From positions 1 to 12,993 of the forward strand of contig SLSE01000149.1 in the NCBI GenBank assembly GCA_007130585.1: a stretch of 12,993 nt of DNA, read 5' to 3'. This DNA comes from Syntrophomonadaceae bacterium (GTDB taxonomy: Bacteria; Bacillota; Dethiobacteria; DTU022). Each line of letters opens with the position of its first letter. Position 1 is the first letter of the stretch. The notes below the pieces were generated by a model. That model did not search any database. It saw only the letters and a list, made by a program, of their open reading frames with translations, and had not been told where the DNA came from. Position numbers and translations under genes: made by a program. Positions 7,389-12,993 of the stretch are shown piece by piece.

Positions 7389-8876
7389 TTACTTCTGAAG
7401 TTCACGTTTAATTATTTTTCCGGCCGGTGATTTCGGAAGGGAGTTTGTAATTATTATTTCCTTCGGCACCTTGTAGCGCCCGAGGTTGGCCTTGCTGAAT
7501 GCTATTAACTCTTTCGGTTCGGCTGTTCGTCCTTTATGCAGAACAACGTAAGCCCGGCCTACTTCACCCCACTTTTCATGGGGAATGCCGATCACTGCAG
7601 CTTCGGCTACGGAAGGGTGCCTGTATAAAACCGATTCAACTTCAAAGGGGTACACATTTTCTCCCCCGCTGATAAACATATCTTTTTTCCGGTCGACGAT
7701 ATAGTAATAGCCGTCATCATCACGCCGGACCAGGTCTCCCGTATAGAGCCACCCGTCCCTGATCGTCTCTTCCGTTGCCCTGCGGTTTTGCCAGTAACCC
7801 GAGAAAAGGTGAGGGCCGGAGAGGGCCAGTTCGCCGATTTCGCCGGATTTTACTTCGCGGCCTTCGTCATCTACGGAACGGGCCCGCCCGTAAAAAACCG
7901 CTTTGCCCACCGATCCAATTTTGTCTTTGATCATTTCATCATCCAGGGAAAAGCAGTTGGGTCCTGCTTCGGTCAAACCGTAGCCCTGTTTGAAAGGCAG
8001 ACCCAGTTCCCAGTAACGGTGATAGAGGCTTTCCGGGCAGGGGCTGCCCCCGGTTATGCAGATCCGTACCGAAGATAAATCGGTTTCAGGGAAGCGGTCC
8101 GCGTCGGCCATCAGCTGGTACATCGTGGGAACCATGAAAGTAATTGTCGCTTTTTCCTCTTCGGTAAGCTCCAGGTAGCGGTCGGGATCGAATGATTTCA
8201 TCAGGATCACGGTGCCCCCCAGTTTAAGCAGGGGCAGGGTAAAGACATTGATGCCCCCGGTATGGAAAAAGGGCATGGCCATAACTATTTTATCGTCCGG
8301 CCTGAGCCCCCAGCTGATGATGGTGTTAAGCGCATTCCATGTAACCATCCTGTGGGAAAGCATCGCCCCCTTGGGGCTGCCTGTGGTTCCACCGGTATAA
8401 AGAAGCATCCAGGGGCTTTCAGGGTCGATGTCGAGCCCTGCTTCAGGCAGGGTAATGCCGGCGCCGCCTGCTGCTGCGGTCTCTGCATCTGCAGCTTTAA
8501 CCGGGCAGGTTCCCGTTTTGCTGCAGTCAAGTTTACTTGCTGTTTCGGCCCACTCTTCCCCGTAGAAGAGCAGTTTGGGGGCGGAATCTTCCATAATGCC
8601 GGACAGTTCGGCAGGGGACAGTCTGAAATTAAGAGGTAAAAACGCTGTCCCCAGGCGGGGCAGCGCAAACATAAGCAGGATATGCAAAATACTGTTGTAA
8701 TCAAGAATGGCAACGCGATCGCCGCTGTTCAGCTTAAAGCTTTTCAGGTACTGGGCCAGGGCTTCGGCCCTGAAGTTTAAATCTTTGTAAGTTAACCTTT
8801 CACCGCTTTCGGCATCAATCAGCGCAGTCTTGTTCGGGCTTAACTCACAGCGTTTAACCAGCCAGTCGTTTATCAT
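7389..8876 (-). CDS. AMP-forming acyl-CoA synthetase 1
   Basis: A 495-residue ANL-superfamily ligase. In order: phosphate-binding loop YTGGTTGSPKG (160-170), FFHTGG (203-208), GYGLTEAG (298-305), YTGD (378-381), the hinge motif DRKKDMFISGGENVYP (395-410), and C-terminal PKSPAGKIIKR with catalytic Lys487. It would activate a carboxylic acid to acyl-AMP and then acyl-CoA in the cytosol. The start at 8876 has GGAGGA five bases upstream; an in-frame ATG at 8934-8936 abuts the -10 box of the promoter, so it should not be in the message. It is related to synthetase 2 but clearly diverged. It precedes the transporter operon, suggesting its substrate may be what that system imports. Motifs do not distinguish medium-chain fatty, branched or aromatic acids. 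Confidence 0.92.
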   Translation of the reverse strand: MINDWLVKRCELSPNKTALIDAESGERLTYKDLNFRAEALAQYLKSFKLNSGDRVAILDYNSILHILLMFALPRLGTAFLPLNFRLSPAELSGIMEDSAPKLLFYGEEWAETASKLDCSKTGTCPVKAADAETAAAGGAGITLPEAGLDIDPESPWMLLYTGGTTGSPKGAMLSHRMVTWNALNTIISWGLRPDDKIVMAMPFFHTGGINVFTLPLLKLGGTVILMKSFDPDRYLELTEEEKATITFMVPTMYQLMADADRFPETDLSSVRICITGGSPCPESLYHRYWELGLPFKQGYGLTEAGPNCFSLDDEMIKDKIGSVGKAVFYGRARSVDDEGREVKSGEIGELALSGPHLFSGYWQNRRATEETIRDGWLYTGDLVRRDDDGYYYIVDRKKDMFISGGENVYPFEVESVLYRHPSVAEAAVIGIPHEKWGEVGRAYVVLHKGRTAEPKELIAFSKANLGRYKVPKEIIITNSLPKSPAGKIIKRELQK

Positions 8877-8936
8877 CAGAATCCTCCGTTTCCGGATAAA
8901 CCTAAAACCTGAATCGCCTGTCAGTTTTGCAAACAA

Positions 8937-8946
8937 ATGATATCAT
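8937..8946. repeat. Perfect 10-base palindrome over the -10 box, possible operator
   Basis: ATGATATCAT is fully self-complementary and covers the -10 box of the synthetase 1 promoter, a position where a bound repressor would block RNA polymerase. Short AT-rich palindromes do arise by chance, so this is only a candidate site, for example for the TetR-type regulator encoded nearby. Confidence 0.35.
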
Positions 8947-8966
8947 GGGAATATTGCAAAAGTCAA
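8937..8966 (-). promoter_or_regulatory. Sigma-A-type promoter of acyl-CoA synthetase 1
   Basis: On the minus strand TTGACT (8961-8966) and TATCAT (8937-8942) are 18 bases apart, each matching consensus at 5 of 6 positions. Transcription would begin near 8930, giving a leader of about 55 bases before the start at 8876. The upstream side is very AT-rich (8970-9015). It may also drive the downstream transporter genes, because no terminator is seen between them. Confidence 0.7.
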
Positions 8967-9017
8967 GCATCATTTCCAATAAATAAACTTTTAATATATT
9001 TTAGAATATATTGATTA

Positions 9018-9038
9018 TTAGGTGCTAATACAACCTAA
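9018..9038. repeat. Short inverted repeat between the two synthetase genes
   Basis: TTAGGT (9018-9023) and ACCTAA (9033-9038) are perfect 6-base arms around a 9-base centre, in the 217-base stretch between the synthetase 2 stop and the synthetase 1 start. No U tract follows on the minus strand, so it does not look like a terminator. Nearby AATATATT occurs twice (8993-9000 and 9005-9012). The rest of the stretch is AT-rich with no gene visible. Confidence 0.3.
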
Positions 9039-9093
9039 AGCCCTTCATTGCGGTAAATCTACAGCGTGAACGGGGCCGGTTTTTTTCTGTCAC

Positions 9094-10650
9094 TCAGGTA
9101 TTATTTTCTGCCAGCAGCCTTTTCAGCACTTTGCCGACGCTGCTTTTAGGAATGCTTTGGACAAAGGATATTTCACGGGGAATTTTATACCTGGCCAGCT
9201 TGTTCTGCAGGTAGGCCTGCATGTCTTCCCCGGTCAGTACTGACCCTTCTTTAAGCACGATAAATGCTTTTCCGGTTTCTCCCCATTTCTCATCCGGAAT
9301 CCCGATCACAGCTGCTTCCAGGACTGAATCGTGAGCTTCGATTGCATTTTCAACCTCTACGGGGAAAACGTTTTCTCCCCCGCTGATATACATATCTTTT
9401 TTACGATCGGCTATATAGTAGAAACCCTCGCTGTCCTGGCGCGCGATGTCACCGGTATGGACCCAGCCGGAGCGCAGAGTTTTTTCAGATTCCCCGGGAT
9501 TGTTCCAGTAACCGGAGAAAGTGACCGGACCGCTTAGAAGCAGCTCGCCCATTTCTCCCTGCCCGGCGGGATTGCCGTCCTCGTCTATTATACGAGCCTG
9601 GCAGTATAAGAAAGGTTTGCCTACAGACTGGCTCTTGTTTTTAACCTGTTCCCAGCTAAGAGAGTCCCAGGGCATGTAGAGGTTATTCGGCCCGCCCTCG
9701 GTGATACCGTAACCCTGGACAAAGACAACATCTTTTTCCCAGTAGGGTTCCATTACGGAAACCGGGCAGGGAGCGGCGCCGGACATAACAAACTGCAGTG
9801 AAGAAAGGTCGGTTTTATTGAAGTTTTCGTGAGACGAAATCATTCTGAACATCGTTGCGGCAGCGAACAGGAAAGAACATTTTTCTTCTTCAACCTGCTT
9901 CAGGGTTAGTTCCGGATCGAATCCGGGATTAATCAGGATCCTGCCGCCGGCAAAAATAGTGGGCAGGGTTACCAGGTTCCAGCCGCCGGTGTGGAAAAAC
10001 GGCAGGAGGCCCGGTGCAACTGTGTGCGGGCCGAGCTGCCAGCTTACAGTTTCGCTGAGCATGTTAAAGAAGACAGCGCGGTGTGAAATTACGGCAGCCT
10101 TGGGAGGGCCGGTTGTTCCCCCCGTAAACAGGAGTAACAGGGGGTCTTCAGGCTGGATCATCTCCCGGCTGGTAAAAGGCCCTGTAGAAGATTCCAGCAG
10201 AATATCGTAATCTTCCGCGGGCAGTTCCGGTTTCGGCCCGGTTTGTTTAAATATAACGCTTTTATTTGTTGGGCCCAGGTCCAGCTTTGATGCTATCTCT
10301 TCAAAAGCCTGTTCGTATGCCAGGAGGCGGGGTGTCGTCTGGTTGAGCATGCCCTGGAGTTCTGCTGCAGAAAGCCTGATGTTCAGGGGGACAAGTATAA
10401 TGCCGGTCTTGACTGCAGCGAAAAAAAGGTCAATATATTCAACACAGTTTCGCGAGAGAACTGCAAGCCGGTCCCCTTTTTCCAGGCCTGCTTTTTCGGT
10501 CAGGTAGGAGGCAACGGCAGAGGCCCTGTGGTTCAGTTCTTTATAAGTATATTCCCGGCCGCGGTCCGATTCAAATAAGACAGGCCAGTCCGGAGAAAAT
10601 GAGGCCCGCCTTTCAAGAATATCCAGGGTGCTGTTCCAGCTAAAATCCAT
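9094..10650 (-). CDS. AMP-forming acyl-CoA synthetase 2
   Basis: A 518-residue ANL-superfamily ligase with the full motif set: FTGGTTGPPKAA (175-186), FFHTGG (218-223), GYGITEGG (313-320), HTGD (398-401), DRKKDMYISGGENVFP (415-430), and PKSSVGKVLKR with catalytic Lys507. The P-loop has Ala where most members, including synthetase 1, have Gly after PK. It is a paralogue of synthetase 1: the motif regions are near-identical while the substrate-pocket region (roughly 220-320) differs, suggesting a second, related acid substrate. It is the first minus-strand gene, divergent from the hydrolase operon across a shared 198-base regulatory region. A GGGA-type Shine-Dalgarno precedes ATG 10650. No single clear promoter can be chosen for it in the AT-rich upstream sequence. 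Confidence 0.92.
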   Translation of the reverse strand: MDFSWNSTLDILERRASFSPDWPVLFESDRGREYTYKELNHRASAVASYLTEKAGLEKGDRLAVLSRNCVEYIDLFFAAVKTGIILVPLNIRLSAAELQGMLNQTTPRLLAYEQAFEEIASKLDLGPTNKSVIFKQTGPKPELPAEDYDILLESSTGPFTSREMIQPEDPLLLLFTGGTTGPPKAAVISHRAVFFNMLSETVSWQLGPHTVAPGLLPFFHTGGWNLVTLPTIFAGGRILINPGFDPELTLKQVEEEKCSFLFAAATMFRMISSHENFNKTDLSSLQFVMSGAAPCPVSVMEPYWEKDVVFVQGYGITEGGPNNLYMPWDSLSWEQVKNKSQSVGKPFLYCQARIIDEDGNPAGQGEMGELLLSGPVTFSGYWNNPGESEKTLRSGWVHTGDIARQDSEGFYYIADRKKDMYISGGENVFPVEVENAIEAHDSVLEAAVIGIPDEKWGETGKAFIVLKEGSVLTGEDMQAYLQNKLARYKIPREISFVQSIPKSSVGKVLKRLLAENNT

Positions 10651-10710
10651 TATTTGATCCCTGCCTTTTAGCGAATTGAAAACTGAGAGATGACTCAGGT
10701 TTGATGTTTG

Positions 10711-10739
10711 TTAAATATTCTATATAATATTAAATATTC
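10711..10739. repeat. Two 10-base direct repeats in the divergent regulatory region
   Basis: TTAAATATTC occurs at 10711-10720 and again at 10730-10739, a period of 19 bases or nearly two helical turns. The second copy runs into the left arm of the 12-base inverted repeat. The sequence is AT-rich, so chance is not excluded, but the spacing suits a regulator binding one face of the DNA upstream of synthetase 2. Confidence 0.35.
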
Positions 10740-10821
10740 CTGCTATAAATTTTTTTAAATCAAGGATATTTGACAGGATTGGAAAAATATTAATATAATT
10801 TAGTCGGTTTAGCAGGAATAT
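10734..10821. repeat. Perfect 12-base inverted repeat bracketing the hydrolase promoter
   Basis: ATATTCCTGCTA (10734-10745) and its exact reverse complement TAGCAGGAATAT (10810-10821) are separated by 64 bases that contain the -35 and -10 boxes of the hydrolase promoter. The right arm begins just after the expected transcription start near 10806. The arrangement resembles a two-site operator for a regulator controlling both divergent units, possibly with looping. Confidence 0.6.
10770..10799 (+). promoter_or_regulatory. Consensus sigma-A promoter of the hydrolase operon
   Basis: TTGACA (10770-10775) and TATAAT (10794-10799) both match consensus perfectly and are 18 bases apart. The start of transcription would be near 10806, giving a leader of about 43 bases. 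Such a strong core promoter usually needs a repressor to be conditional, and the inverted repeat arms on either side are the obvious candidate sites. Confidence 0.85.
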
Positions 10822-10848
10822 AAATAATGGGAAGGAGGAGGCAGAAGG

Positions 10849-11739
10849 ATGGCAATTTCCACAGGCAAGGTCACGATTGAAAACGGTGAGACAATTTTTT
10901 TCAGAAAGCGTGACGGCGGGGGAAGAGTAATGGTTTTAATCCATGGGAATATGTCTTCATCGCAGCACTGGGAATCATTTATGTCAAAATTTCCGCCTGA
11001 ATTTACCCTTTATGCGGTCGATTTGCGGGGGTGCGGTGATTCCAGCTATAACCGCCCCATAGAAACGCTGCGCGATTTTACAGAAGACCTGGTTATGTTT
11101 GCCCGGGAAATGAACCTGACCGCTATAACGCCGGTCGGCTGGTCTACCGGTGGGGGTGTGGCCATGCTTATGGCGGCCCTCTATCCCGGTCTTGTTGAAA
11201 AATTGATCCTGGTTGAATCTGTTTCCTATAAAGGATACCCTATCTACCGTAAAAATATGAACGGTGAACCGCTGGTTGGCGAGTACTACGGCAGTAAAGA
11301 GGAAATGGCTGCCGATCCGATCCAGGTTGCCCCTGTCGTTGAGGCATACCAGTCCGGCAACCCGGATTTGCTGAAGTACCTGTGGAATGAAATGATTTAC
11401 GTGGTAAATAAGCCCGATCCTGAAGAATTTGAAAAGAATATTGCAGCCACGATGAAGCAGAGAAACCTGGTAGACCTGGACTGGGCCCTGGCTTCATTTA
11501 ACATAAGCAGCAGTTTTAATGGCGTAAGCGAGGGCAGCGGGCTGGTTGAAAAAATTGATTGCCCCGTGCTTGCTTTCTGGGGTGAGAAGGATATTGTTGT
11601 GACCCGTGAGATGGCCGAAAACACGGTGGAAGCAATAGGTGAAAATGCCCGCCTGGTGATCCTCGAAAATAGCGGACATTCGCCTTTTACCGACAAGCCG
11701 GACCGGATTCTTGAAGAAATAGCAGCTTTTATGGGGTGA
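10849..11739 (+). CDS. Alpha/beta hydrolase 1 (resembles intracellular PHB depolymerase-type enzymes)
   Basis: A 296-residue cytosolic serine hydrolase with no signal peptide. The oxyanion segment is LIHGN (30-34), the nucleophile elbow GWSTGGG (97-103) with Ser99, the acid is Asp248 in WGEKD, and the base is His277 in NSGHSPF, a complete triad. The GWSxGG elbow and the VDLRGCGDSSYNRPIETLRDF and ESVSYKGYPIYRK segments recall Bacillus intracellular polyhydroxybutyrate depolymerase-like proteins, which have a G-W-S-M-G-G box. It could instead be an ester, lactone or thioester hydrolase. AAGGAGG lies ten bases before ATG, behind a consensus promoter. It is the first gene of a plus-strand operon, and the next hydrolase starts at its stop codon. 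Fold and triad are secure; the substrate is a guess. Confidence 0.88.
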   Translation: MAISTGKVTIENGETIFFRKRDGGGRVMVLIHGNMSSSQHWESFMSKFPPEFTLYAVDLRGCGDSSYNRPIETLRDFTEDLVMFAREMNLTAITPVGWSTGGGVAMLMAALYPGLVEKLILVESVSYKGYPIYRKNMNGEPLVGEYYGSKEEMAADPIQVAPVVEAYQSGNPDLLKYLWNEMIYVVNKPDPEEFEKNIAATMKQRNLVDLDWALASFNISSSFNGVSEGSGLVEKIDCPVLAFWGEKDIVVTREMAENTVEAIGENARLVILENSGHSPFTDKPDRILEEIAAFMG

Positions 11740-11744
11740 TTAAA

Positions 11745-12560
11745 ATGCCGAAAACTGTAGTTAACGGAATTGAGATCAACTACGAACTGGATGGCGAGGG
11801 AAAGGAGGTCCTTGTTATCCTGAACGGGATCATGATGAGCACGGCCAGCTGGGTTGAACATGTGCCGTTTTTTACTGCAAACGGCCTGTCCGTACTCAGG
11901 GTTGATTTCAGGGATCAGGGCCAGTCGGGCCGGGCGGAGGAACCCTATCCCATCGAGCAGCATGTTGAAGACCTGGTTATGCTGCTTGGCGAGCTTGACA
12001 TCACTGAAGCTCATTTTCACGGTATCTCGTACGGAGGGCAGGTAGCCCTGCTGTTTGCCCTCAAATATCCCGGGATGGTTCAATCATTAATTATTGCCAA
12101 CACTGTACCCCGCATGACTAACTACCTGCGGGGGATCGGGGAAGCCTGGGATGCGGCTGCCAGGCGAAAAGAAGGCAGCAGCTTTTTCCGTCAGATTGCA
12201 CCTTCCATTTACTCAAACCTGTTTTTCGAATCGAACCGGGAATTTTTAAAGGGCAGGGAAAAAATGCTCGGTGATATGCTTGATGAAGGGTGGTTTGATG
12301 CCTACCTGCGCCTGTCATCCAGCAACAGCGACCTGAACCTGCTCGATCGTCTCTCAGAAATTAATGCCCCCACCCTGCTTGTTGCTGCAGACCGTGATGC
12401 CGTTACCCCGGTTGAAGAGATGAGGGCGATCAGGGATCGCATCAAGGGAGCAAAATTCCTGATGATACCCGATAGCGGCCATGTAACCTGTTATGAAAAA
12501 ATGGATGAATACAACCTTTGCATTCTCGGTTTCATCGGACTGCTCCGGGCGAAAAGCTGA
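11745..12560 (+). CDS. Alpha/beta hydrolase 2
   Basis: A 271-residue cytosolic serine hydrolase. The elbow is GISYGG (93-98) with Ser95; the acid is Asp218 in AADRD; the base is His246 in DSGHVT. The oxyanion-side dipeptide, usually His-Gly, reads Asn27-Gly28 (ILNGIMMSTASW). The cap region (about 125-200) differs completely from that of hydrolase 1, so the two probably act on different substrates rather than being recent duplicates. ATG 11745 is preceded by GGGGTGA five bases away at the end of hydrolase 1; an in-frame GTG at 11736 overlapping the upstream TGA (GTGA) is the alternative start, adding three residues. Either way translation is coupled to hydrolase 1. Family members include esterases, haloperoxidase-like enzymes and C-C hydrolases; the substrate is unknown. 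Confidence 0.87.
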   Translation: MPKTVVNGIEINYELDGEGKEVLVILNGIMMSTASWVEHVPFFTANGLSVLRVDFRDQGQSGRAEEPYPIEQHVEDLVMLLGELDITEAHFHGISYGGQVALLFALKYPGMVQSLIIANTVPRMTNYLRGIGEAWDAAARRKEGSSFFRQIAPSIYSNLFFESNREFLKGREKMLGDMLDEGWFDAYLRLSSSNSDLNLLDRLSEINAPTLLVAADRDAVTPVEEMRAIRDRIKGAKFLMIPDSGHVTCYEKMDEYNLCILGFIGLLRAKS

Positions 12561-12642
12561 ACCGGAACGGGGAATCTGTCAGCTTCTTGTCTTTAGATCG
12601 GCGATCTGCAGGTTGACCGGGACAGGAATGAAAGCATGGAAA

Positions 12643-12650
12643 GGGGAGGG
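12643..12650 (+). promoter_or_regulatory. Shine-Dalgarno of the DUF1786 gene, pointing to an ATA start
   Basis: GGGGAGGG lies five bases (TTATC) before ATA 12656-12658, exactly where a start codon should be, and the conserved family N terminus begins at that codon. No ATG, GTG or TTG occurs in this frame between the upstream stop (TGA 12629-12631) and codon 26. The site therefore decides the start even though the codon is non-standard. Confidence 0.6.
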
Positions 12651-12655
12651 TTATC

Positions 12656-12993
12656 ATAAAAAGCATATTAGCTGTTGATATCGGCAGCGGAACCCAGGAT
12701 ATTCTGGTTTACCGGCCGGGCCTGGAAATGGAAAACAACGTTAAAATGATTCTTCCTTCCCAGACTCAAATTGTGGCCAGGCAGATTGAGAGATTGACAG
12801 ATAAAGGTAAGGATATTTTCATTCACGGTCACCTGATGGGCGGTGGGAGTTCATCAGGAGCGATAAATAAGCATTTACAAAGAGGTTATAAGGTTTACGC
12901 AACCCGTGAAGCAGCACTGACCATAAAAGATAACCTGGAGGAGGTAACTGCCCGGGGGATTGAACTGGCAGATTCCGCTCCTGCCGGTTGCGC
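12656..12993 (+). CDS. DUF1786 family protein (5' part; apparent ATA start)
   Basis: The frame is open from 12632 to the window end; 112 codons are visible from the proposed start and the 3' part is missing. The translation from codon 2, KSILAVDIGSGTQDILVY, then ENNVKMILPSQTQIVARQI, HGHLMGGGSSSGAINKHL and GYKVYATREAALTI, is recognised as DUF1786, a family of anaerobic bacteria and archaea annotated as putative pyruvate formate-lyase-activating enzyme without firm proof. The DIGSGTQD segment resembles the phosphate-1 loop of actin/Hsp70/sugar kinase (ASKHA) ATPases, which suggests nucleotide binding. The gene follows hydrolase 2 by 95 bases with no terminator and may belong to the same operon. 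The initiation codon is ATA; a mutation, sequencing error or true non-canonical start are all possible. Confidence 0.75.
   Translation, partial: MKSILAVDIGSGTQDILVYRPGLEMENNVKMILPSQTQIVARQIERLTDKGKDIFIHGHLMGGGSSSGAINKHLQRGYKVYATREAALTIKDNLEEVTARGIELADSAPAGC

Noticed and set aside
9013..9093. Terminator after synthetase 2
   Set aside because: The only dyad (9018-9038) has a short AT-rich stem with a 9-base loop and no U tract on the minus strand.
10700..10765. Minus-strand promoter for synthetase 2
   Set aside because: Several weak AT-rich candidates (for example TTTATA-17-TATATA) exist, but none stands out, so no specific call is made.
12636..12659. Seven-codon frame ATG...TAA just before DUF1786 as a true start followed by a frameshift
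   Set aside because: It has no Shine-Dalgarno of its own and no recognisable slippery sequence; the strong GGGGAGGG inside it is placed for the ATA codon instead.
12493..12678. Open frame of 61 codons overlapping the hydrolase 2 end and the DUF1786 start
   Set aside because: It runs out of frame through the conserved His region of hydrolase 2 and ends inside the DUF1786 N terminus; its sequence resembles no family. Its last ATG (12628) could feed DUF1786 only with a frameshift, which has no slippery-site support.
1..12993. CRISPR arrays, tRNA or rRNA genes, insertion sequences, riboswitches
   Set aside because: No spaced repeats, cloverleaf or rRNA signatures, transposase frames, terminal inverted repeats or recognised riboswitch cores were seen on either strand.

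Overview
The window looks like chromosomal DNA from a Bacillota (Firmicutes) bacterium, probably an anaerobic Clostridia-type organism. Ribosome binding sites are strong (GGAGG or GGGAG, 5-10 bases before starts). Two intergenic regions carry clear housekeeping sigma promoters (TTGACA/TATAAT class). The transporter's binding protein is a lipoprotein. Base composition is moderate and there are no mobile elements, RNA genes or CRISPR arrays. The genus cannot be read from the sequence.

Layout. The left edge has the 3' half of an NADPH-dependent FMN reductase-like gene (+), convergent with a long run of minus-strand genes. Read in transcription order (right to left) that run is: acyl-CoA synthetase 2 (9094-10650); acyl-CoA synthetase 1 (7389-8876) behind its own promoter; a complete branched-chain amino acid-type (HAAT family) ABC importer as binding lipoprotein, LivG, LivF, LivH, LivM (7275 down to 2599); a KAS III-like thiolase-fold enzyme (1491-2516); a TetR-type regulator (769-1395); and a MaoC/PhaJ-like (R)-enoyl-CoA hydratase (313-732). 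Diverging from synthetase 2 across a 198-base AT-rich regulatory region are two coupled alpha/beta hydrolases (10849-12560, +). They are followed by the 5' part of a DUF1786 gene that runs off the right end.

How the genes may work together (inference). A HAAT importer next to two AMP-forming acyl-CoA synthetases, two intracellular hydrolases, an enoyl-CoA hydratase and a TetR regulator suggests a regulated uptake-and-activation locus for an organic acid, or for an ester/amide precursor. The importer would bring the compound in, the hydrolases free a carboxylate, the ligases make the CoA thioester, and the hydratase and KAS III-like protein act on the acyl-CoA. The hydrolase/PhaJ-type pair would also fit polyhydroxyalkanoate turnover. 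The substrate is not visible in the sequence.

Most notable points. (i) The DUF1786 gene has a good Shine-Dalgarno but no ATG, GTG or TTG at its conserved N terminus; the codon in the start position is ATA. (ii) A perfect 12-base inverted repeat, arms 64 bases apart, brackets the promoter of the hydrolase operon. (iii) The KAS III-like protein has His where the family catalytic Asn is expected. (iv) The second hydrolase has Asn-Gly where most relatives have His-Gly. No wholly new system is evident; the locus is best described as an uncharacterised acyl-CoA/organic acid utilisation cluster.
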